Below are positions 25,125 to 29,896 of a DNA stretch of 29,896 nt, one piece after another; position 1 is the stretch's first letter; each line of letters starts with the position of its first letter. The stretch is from a virus: IMG/VR virus record IMGVR_UViG_3300045999_010736, positions 1 to 29,896 of that record; one strand, 5' to 3'. The translations under genes and the position numbers were made by a program. The notes below the pieces were generated by a model. The model saw only the letters and a list, made by a program, of their open reading frames with translations. It was not told where the DNA came from and ran no database searches.

Positions 25125-25452
25125 GATTGTGAATGTCCATATAGCCACAATCCATCCCATCGACATAAGCATCAGCATCGAAGCCAAACACTTCATACAA
25201 CACGTGGCGATACGATCCACGCTCCACTACATCCCCTTGCTGGATGCGTCGGCATACGCTACGAAACGCCCTTAGCCGTTCCTCATAAGGCAAGGCATTC
25301 CACCACTCGTAATCTTCTTGCGCAACCTTCTTGGTGCGTTCCTGGACACTGTGTCGCAGCTCTTCTAGCTGTTGCTCTTGTCTATCGCTTCTGAAGAGCG
25401 TAAAGAGTCGTTTGGTAAGGGAATGTTTAGACGTGCCGCCAAATAGCGCCAT
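25078..25452 (-). CDS. Hypothetical protein (124 aa)
   Basis: ATG 25452 gives MALFGGTSKHSLTKRLFTLF, then RSDRQEQQLEELRHSVQERT, WWNALPYEERLRAFRSVCRR, YRHVLYEVFGFDADAYVDGM and DCGYMDIHNLIARG. The helical, charged middle looks cytoplasmic or structural. The first 29 codons overlap the end of the 25365-25619 gene in a different frame, so the true start could be later. It converges with the lysis cassette. No family is recognised. Confidence 0.8.
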   Translation of the reverse strand: MALFGGTSKHSLTKRLFTLFRSDRQEQQLEELRHSVQERTKKVAQEDYEWWNALPYEERLRAFRSVCRRIQQGDVVERGSYRHVLYEVFGFDADAYVDGMDCGYMDIHNLIARGHEEVPHQESM

Positions 25453-25619
25453 TCGTTAAGTTCTTTCTGGTGGTAGTCAATCCAGCTCATTATGGCGTCG
25501 CACAACGCCTCGTGCGCAGTATCGGCCCCTCCGTCCGCAATAAACTCTTGCAAGCTTTCTGCAATGGCATCAACGTGCTGCGTGCGCCAGTTGCGATGCA
25601 TTCCTTCCATGGAAACCAT
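25365..25619 (-). CDS. Hypothetical helical protein (84 aa)
   Basis: MVSMEGMHRNWRTQHVDAIA starts at ATG 25619, with alternative ATGs at codons 4 and 7. It continues ESLQEFIADGGADTAHEALC, DAIMSWIDYHQKELNEWRYL, AARLNIPLPND. It overlaps the next gene by 88 bases in another frame; both reading frames look coding in the overlap. No family is recognised. Confidence 0.78.
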   Translation of the reverse strand: MVSMEGMHRNWRTQHVDAIAESLQEFIADGGADTAHEALCDAIMSWIDYHQKELNEWRYLAARLNIPLPNDSLRSSEAIDKSNS

Positions 25620-25645
25620 TAAGGATGGAGGAGCCAGCCTAAACT

Positions 25646-26869
25646 CTAAACCAGCTCATGCCATCCAATGATGCCCGTGCCTTTGGTAGTAGTGTCAGCC
25701 TCCAGAGTGAGCACTAGTTCGTCTGACGCGCCATTGGCGTTCACACCAAGCGTAAGCGCCATGGAATGGGCCGCCTCAAAGGCAGATGCTCCTCGATTGC
25801 CAATAAGTCCCACACCAATCACTGTGCCGCCAGAGAAGCTTGTGACACCCGTAATAGTTTCCACATTGCCTCGGCCATTAGCCGAGGCCGTCCATGATGC
25901 TCCAGACAACGTTGGGTTGAGCCTAAGACGCCATTGGCCAATGGTGTTGCCTTCAATCGAAGCATCCACTTGCACAGGCATGATTACATTGCCCGTGCGA
26001 CCACTTGCCATGCGAATGCCAGCCACCACTTGCTCAGTACTAATACTGGCAACGCCAGTGGCACCACGCCCCACGTGATAAATAGGACCAGTGGGCTCAT
26101 AACCACCTTCGCTCATCACGCTTGAGCAAATCTGCTTAAGCGTTGCACCAGATGCTGCACCAGTGCTTTCAATGCGATAGGACAACGGCAAAATAGCTGT
26201 TGTCATGTAGACGCCACCAATTAAGTTGGCATGATTGAATTCGTGGCAATATTTGTATTCTCCATTCACTACAAAACCGCAGCGCACGCGACCGACGCCA
26301 AGCCACTCTAGATCGGCAACAAAAATATTGGCCTTGCTGATATCTAAATCGGTAAAGCGATCGATATTCCATTGACTTTGATCCACCACTTCCTCGACAA
26401 GACTGCCAGAAGCAGATGAACGAATGACAAACTGAATAGTAGTGCCATTCACTCTCAGCATCACACCATTGTCATTATCAAAAAAGCCAACTTCCTGCTT
26501 GATGCCCGCAATGGGAGAAGTGCCCGCAAAGCTTTGTAGAATCATCAGGCTTTTGCCTGGCTGGTAAGGAAAACGTCGCTTCGTGCGACGCAACACGCTA
26601 TCACCATTGGCTGTTGTAACAACTAAATTTGCACTGCTTTGGGCTTCAATATAATTAACGACAGCACTACCACTTGTTGTTTCGTTCCATTGGTCAGTGC
26701 GTTTTGTATAACGCAATGTGGAATCAAATAATGTAAGGGGCTCGCTCATGCGAGCCCTGCCGAAAGCATCTACAGCGCCGCTATCAGGACCAACGGCAAG
26801 AAGCTGACCGCGATGGTCAGCCAAAATACCTGTTTCAAATTGTTCGTTGTTGGTTTTAATCTGCCCCAT
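25646..26869 (-). CDS. Virion structural protein, likely tail-fibre/decoration type (407 aa)
   Basis: The sequence AFGRARMSEPLTLFDSTLRY, then KTNNEQFETGI-type start, GFFDNDNGVMLRVNGTTIQF, VIRSSASGSLVEEVVDQSQW, NIDRFTDLDISKANIFVADL and EWLGVGRVRCGFVVNGEYKY is a pattern I associate with a structural protein common in cyanophages and other marine/freshwater tailed phages. The C-terminal third is beta-rich and small-residue-rich (SGASWTASANGRGNVETITG), as in fibre tips. ATG 26869 overlaps the upstream stop by one base (TAATG). Exact position in the virion is unknown. Confidence 0.82.
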   Translation of the reverse strand: MGQIKTNNEQFETGILADHRGQLLAVGPDSGAVDAFGRARMSEPLTLFDSTLRYTKRTDQWNETTSGSAVVNYIEAQSSANLVVTTANGDSVLRRTKRRFPYQPGKSLMILQSFAGTSPIAGIKQEVGFFDNDNGVMLRVNGTTIQFVIRSSASGSLVEEVVDQSQWNIDRFTDLDISKANIFVADLEWLGVGRVRCGFVVNGEYKYCHEFNHANLIGGVYMTTAILPLSYRIESTGAASGATLKQICSSVMSEGGYEPTGPIYHVGRGATGVASISTEQVVAGIRMASGRTGNVIMPVQVDASIEGNTIGQWRLRLNPTLSGASWTASANGRGNVETITGVTSFSGGTVIGVGLIGNRGASAFEAAHSMALTLGVNANGASDELVLTLEADTTTKGTGIIGWHELV

Positions 26870-27423
26870 TATTCTGCATCTTCAGGGGGAACATATCCTG
26901 GAATGGTATATAGCCATTCCACGCCACCAGCCTTCAATGCAGCGTACAAACTATCTTCGTCCTCCTCAGTGAGGGGTAGTGCCTCAAGCAACTGTCCCAA
27001 GAGTGCACCAATAGCCTCTTCATCTGCTTTGCCCGCGCGAGCATCGGATAGCGTTACCAGTAGTTCAGTGCAGATCATATTGGCCGGCAAATCACTGGCA
27101 GCAGCGGCGCGTAAAGTCTGGTAAACGCTTGTGGCCTTCAGCACTTGCCATAGTTGCTCGTAATTCACGCGACCACGGCGAGCCTGTTCTGCAGCGGCAT
27201 CCAGCTCTTCTTGTGTCAGTGGAATAATTTCAAACTCATCGCCATTCCAAAGCAAACGCTCTGTTGCCCCGTCACAACCAGGGAATTCAATGGGGCCGCG
27301 ATAGCCAGCGCGATAAATTTCTTCAGCAGTAAAAGATGACGGATCAGTGCGAGGAAGTCCATCCACTTCAATGCGAAATGGCAGGGGCTGAGGGTAGCCG
27401 TTCAAATAGCTGTAAAGAGCCAT
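26869..27423 (-). CDS. Tail-associated hypothetical protein (184 aa)
   Basis: MALYSYLNGYPQPLPFRIEV starts at ATG 27423. The first 70 residues (DGLPRTDPSSFTAEEIYRAG; YRGPIEFPGCDGATERLLWN) resemble the N-terminal region of small tail-fibre-assembly/virion proteins. The rest is helical and acidic (RGRVNYEQLWQVLKATSVYQ; EAIGALLGQLLEALPLTEED). It lies between two fibre genes and overlaps the downstream one by one base. A chaperone or fibre-attachment role is inferred from context. Confidence 0.78.
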   Translation of the reverse strand: MALYSYLNGYPQPLPFRIEVDGLPRTDPSSFTAEEIYRAGYRGPIEFPGCDGATERLLWNGDEFEIIPLTQEELDAAAEQARRGRVNYEQLWQVLKATSVYQTLRAAAASDLPANMICTELLVTLSDARAGKADEEAIGALLGQLLEALPLTEEDEDSLYAALKAGGVEWLYTIPGYVPPEDAE

Positions 27424-27471
27424 GGCAATGTGAGCAGTGTTTGTATTGTAGAACGGCCAAACAATAGTCAG

Positions 27472-27606
27472 TTAACCTTTTCCTTGGCCACGTCGTTTCT
27501 TGCGACCATGAGAAGGCTTGCTATTGCGACCATTGCCCTGTCTAGAAAACTTTGGCTTGCTTTCTAGACGATTGGTGCCGTTAAGAGTCTTGCTTGGTTT
27601 AGCCAT
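27472..27606 (-). CDS. Small basic protein (44 aa)
   Basis: ATG 27606 gives MAKPSKTLNGTNRLESKPKF, then SRQGNGRNSKPSHGRKKRRG and QGKG. It is very basic, rich in glycine, serine, asparagine and lysine/arginine, with no hydrophobic core, so probably disordered and nucleic-acid-binding. I recall similar short 'KPSK.LN...KPKFSRQGNGR...GRKK.RGQGK' proteins in cyanophages. A packaged DNA-condensing or ribosome-interacting role is a guess. Confidence 0.8.
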   Translation of the reverse strand: MAKPSKTLNGTNRLESKPKFSRQGNGRNSKPSHGRKKRRGQGKG

Positions 27607-27621
27607 TAGTCGTGTTCACTA

Positions 27622-29896
27622 CTAGCGTGCGCGGGCGTATTGAAATGGGTTTTCTGCGAAGGCGGCGTAAATGTAGGTGCCAGTAGACGTGTTGTATCCA
27701 TTAGTAGATTCTCTGAGCTTGAAACCATTAGAAAGAATATCAAGAATAGTGTATGTGCCCTCAGCGTCAGAAAGGTTTGCCCACAGTAATTTATCAGATA
27801 CGTTGAATGTGTTGCGTGCAGTATCTAGCACTCCCCAGCTACCAACAGCATCACTACGCTTAATCATCACCCACCTTGGCCTAAACCCGGTATAAACGAA
27901 CGGCCCATCTGCGCTACCATTGCCTGTGTAGCTGCCGAAAGAAGAGTACCCGGCTACTGGGCTAAATAGGTACGCCACGGTCGCGCCAGCACCGGCATAA
28001 CCACTACCAAGTGAAAATACAGTCGAAGTAGGTGTCGTGTTATTCCAGATGTTGCTGGCGTTGCTCTGAGCTGCAGTTGTGTTGAGGTTCAGGAAGTAAG
28101 CATTGGATGTCAACGCTTTGTGATACACGCACCAGTTGTATGCCTGATCACGAGACTTGATGATGATCATGTGAGGCTCAACCCCTAATCCATGACCGAT
28201 AGTTGCACTGCCGCTTGAAGGTGCAGTAAACGTGGCGATTGAAAAACCGCTTGACTGATTCGTTCTGCAACTAGAAGTGATGGAGCCTGCGGTGTTTGTG
28301 GTCGTTGTAGCTCCGGCGTCAAATGCCCAGCCAGCGTATGTGGTCCCATTGCCATTTGTATAAGGATGTCCAGCAAGGGTGAACCCGTTGGAGTTAAAAG
28401 CTGTAAGAGTTGCCGTGTCAGTCCATTCGGCAATCGTTTGGTTGCTGTGAAGACCCTTGGTTGCGCCTCTGATTGTGTCAAACAGGCAGTGGTCGGTGCT
28501 TCCTGCACTTCTGGCCTTGATCCAAACAAAGTCTGGACTAAACGACAAGCTGCTGATGGACTGAGAGCCACCATTGCCTGTCCATAAGGTTGTCTGGAAA
28601 TAGTCCGAAGACTTGGCGACTACTGGGGCGGGCAGGTTGGTATCGCACAACGCCTTGAAGCCGCTTGGGGCGGTGTAGGCGAAGGGGCGTTGGCCGAAGT
28701 TGGCGGAGCAACCTGAACCAGAGGAACCATAGACGAATGGCTTCCACTCCTTCCCAATCAATCCCGTTGAGAAGGCAACGCCTTGACTTACTCCGTTTTT
28801 ATAAAAAGTAAGGGAATTAGAATCTAGATCGAGAGCAAAACCAATGACATCACCCGCAGCCCAAGACGATCCGTAGGAACTGCTAGAGCCATTGTATTTT
28901 GAACCTCCTGACACATACGCTCTTGACTGGGTACTCCAAGATGTATCGGTTGCGCTTGTAATCGTTGAGTCCATAATCCCAACGTAAGACAAGCCTGTGC
29001 CGCTGTTGAGAATTTCCCAGTACCACTTGCCTGAGGTCACTGAAATTGACCCAAAAGCATTCATGGTGGTTGGGGCAAGAAAATCAAGATTTCCATTGCT
29101 AAGCCCAGCCGCTGCGGCATAGGGTGCGCCCCAAGTCGAATAGTTACCCCTCACCTCCCCACCAGCGCCTGTATCGGTGCCGTAAGAAGTTGGGGTGTCT
29201 ACGAGGGAATCGTTGCCTGCACTAATTAGCGGCTTTGGAGCAGAATCGGGAACAATAAAATCAGCACTATATTTAGCCAACCCCTTGTAAACGCGCACAT
29301 CTTGGTAATACCTGGCTCCCGAACCATCCCTGCCTGTGTTTATAAAAAACTGGTCAGAATCTGTCAGACTAGCGGCCCAACCAAAACTTGTCGCCCTTAA
29401 AACTCCATCGATAAAAACTCGCATTGTTGAGCCGCCGCTGCGGCACATCGCGATGTGAACCCACTGGTTCACTGGAACTTGAGTGACAGTGATATAGTCA
29501 CTGCCTCCACTGGTGTACACATTGATCGTTTGCGTGTTGCCGTAAAAACGCGCATTGAAAGTGGTCGTTGCTAAACTGTTCGTATTTGTTGCAAACAGCG
29601 ATCCAGAGGTTGTACTTGGGTTGTATACCCAGGCTTCAATTGTAAAATCTCCAGTGCCAAATGTAAAATCAGAACTGCTTAATTGGTAATATCCACCAGC
29701 GGCAAAAGATGCAGCACCTCCATAGTATTTCGCGATTGATGTGCTACTGGCAATGGAGCCGTTAGCAGTAAGGGTTTTAGTCGAAGACACTCTTCCTGCT
29801 GGAGACTCATCATCGGAAAGGCCATTTGATCCGGCTGTTGTCAACGGCGCAGCTAAAACCAATGTTGATGCATTCACGTCTGTCCTTACGCCAGAA
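27622..29896 (-). CDS. Large tail-fibre/adhesin with LamG and SPRY domains (5' end beyond window)
   Basis: The frame is open to the window edge (VRTDVNASTLVLAAPL at the start), so the N-terminus is missing; a GTG at 29877 is an internal codon more likely than a true start. Domains, numbered from that codon: a concanavalin-A/LamG-type domain (about 45-215: AASFAAGGYYQLSSSDFTFG, FTIEAWVYNPSTTSGSLFAT, QWVHIAMCRSGGSTMRVFID); a SPRY/B30.2 domain (about 250-400: ISVTSGKWYWEILNSGTGLS, YVGIMDS, DVIGFALDLDSNSLTFYKNG); and two or three C-terminal repeats beginning FSPDFVWIKARSAG, EPHMIIIKSRDQAY and FRPRWVMIKRSDAV. Such fibres bind host-surface glycans. Confidence 0.9.
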   Translation of the reverse strand, partial: SGVRTDVNASTLVLAAPLTTAGSNGLSDDESPAGRVSSTKTLTANGSIASSTSIAKYYGGAASFAAGGYYQLSSSDFTFGTGDFTIEAWVYNPSTTSGSLFATNTNSLATTTFNARFYGNTQTINVYTSGGSDYITVTQVPVNQWVHIAMCRSGGSTMRVFIDGVLRATSFGWAASLTDSDQFFINTGRDGSGARYYQDVRVYKGLAKYSADFIVPDSAPKPLISAGNDSLVDTPTSYGTDTGAGGEVRGNYSTWGAPYAAAAGLSNGNLDFLAPTTMNAFGSISVTSGKWYWEILNSGTGLSYVGIMDSTITSATDTSWSTQSRAYVSGGSKYNGSSSSYGSSWAAGDVIGFALDLDSNSLTFYKNGVSQGVAFSTGLIGKEWKPFVYGSSGSGCSANFGQRPFAYTAPSGFKALCDTNLPAPVVAKSSDYFQTTLWTGNGGSQSISSLSFSPDFVWIKARSAGSTDHCLFDTIRGATKGLHSNQTIAEWTDTATLTAFNSNGFTLAGHPYTNGNGTTYAGWAFDAGATTTTNTAGSITSSCRTNQSSGFSIATFTAPSSGSATIGHGLGVEPHMIIIKSRDQAYNWCVYHKALTSNAYFLNLNTTAAQSNASNIWNNTTPTSTVFSLGSGYAGAGATVAYLFSPVAGYSSFGSYTGNGSADGPFVYTGFRPRWVMIKRSDAVGSWGVLDTARNTFNVSDKLLWANLSDAEGTYTILDILSNGFKLRESTNGYNTSTGTYIYAAFAENPFQYARAR

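Noticed and set aside
28185-28574. Minus-strand ORF of 129 codons inside the fibre gene
   Set aside because: It is in another frame of the same strand as the large fibre gene, rich in leucine, serine and proline, with no start signal.

Overview
The window looks like part of a tailed-phage genome (a free phage or a prophage; integrase, portal, capsid, large terminase and DNA polymerase are not in view). The evidence is dense overlapping small ORFs, a TOPRIM primase-helicase, a recombination pair (DUF1071-type annealing protein plus PD-(D/E)XK exonuclease), MazG-like and ThyX nucleotide enzymes, DUF3310, two HNH endonucleases, a lysis module and LamG/SPRY tail-fibre genes. Several small families (the 'LSPAAQAVLDA' and 'ELEACCEW' paralogs, the 'HLNGTG' protein, the basic 'LNGTNRLE' protein) resemble ones I associate with phages of Synechococcus/Cyanobium-like cyanobacteria, so a cyanophage is the best guess. 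That host call is inference.

Layout. (1) 1-607: the nearly complete minus-strand end of a cysteine-rich protein resembling DUF7227. (2) 608-1945: a 1.3-kb stretch without a convincing gene, full of GC hairpins, tandem repeats and an iteron-like array of GATACG boxes, closed by a plus-strand terminator. (3) 1946-9319: about 22 small, often start/stop-overlapping minus-strand genes, mostly unknown (accessory or host-takeover type). They include three paralogs of one family, two of another, several single-helix membrane microproteins, an HNH-AP2 endonuclease and a SWIM zinc-finger protein. (4) 9418-9978: a separate two-gene secretion unit (RlpA-like plus a small exported cysteine protein) bounded by a terminator and a 30-bp palindrome. 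(5) 10539-13939: a second minus-strand block with a helix-turn-helix protein that could be a small terminase subunit or a regulator. (6) 14150-16204: the minus-strand primase-helicase.

(7) From 16205 the direction flips. A divergent control region with an 18-bp perfect palindrome leads to a plus-strand replication, recombination and nucleotide operon (16381-22815). One minus-strand gene (20487-20996) interrupts it. (8) A minus-strand HNH gene at 22786-23292 converges on this operon. (9) 23386-25124 is a plus-strand lysis cassette: a membrane/coiled-coil protein, a holin-like microprotein, an unusual glucosaminidase fused to an L,D-transpeptidase-fold domain, and an unknown protein. (10) 25078-29896 holds minus-strand structural and tail-fibre genes; the last one runs off the window.

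How the parts may work together: MazG-like and ThyX shape the nucleotide pool. The primase-helicase opens and primes DNA. The annealing protein and exonuclease recombine ends. A 91-residue protein ending in DDLF may be the phage's single-strand-binding protein, and the primase-helicase itself ends in DDDIWF, close to the bacterial SSB tip. At least five minus-strand genes appear to be driven by a recurring promoter whose transcript would start with a small GNRA-loop hairpin. Many genes share a non-Shine-Dalgarno start context resembling CCTGAAACC-ATG.
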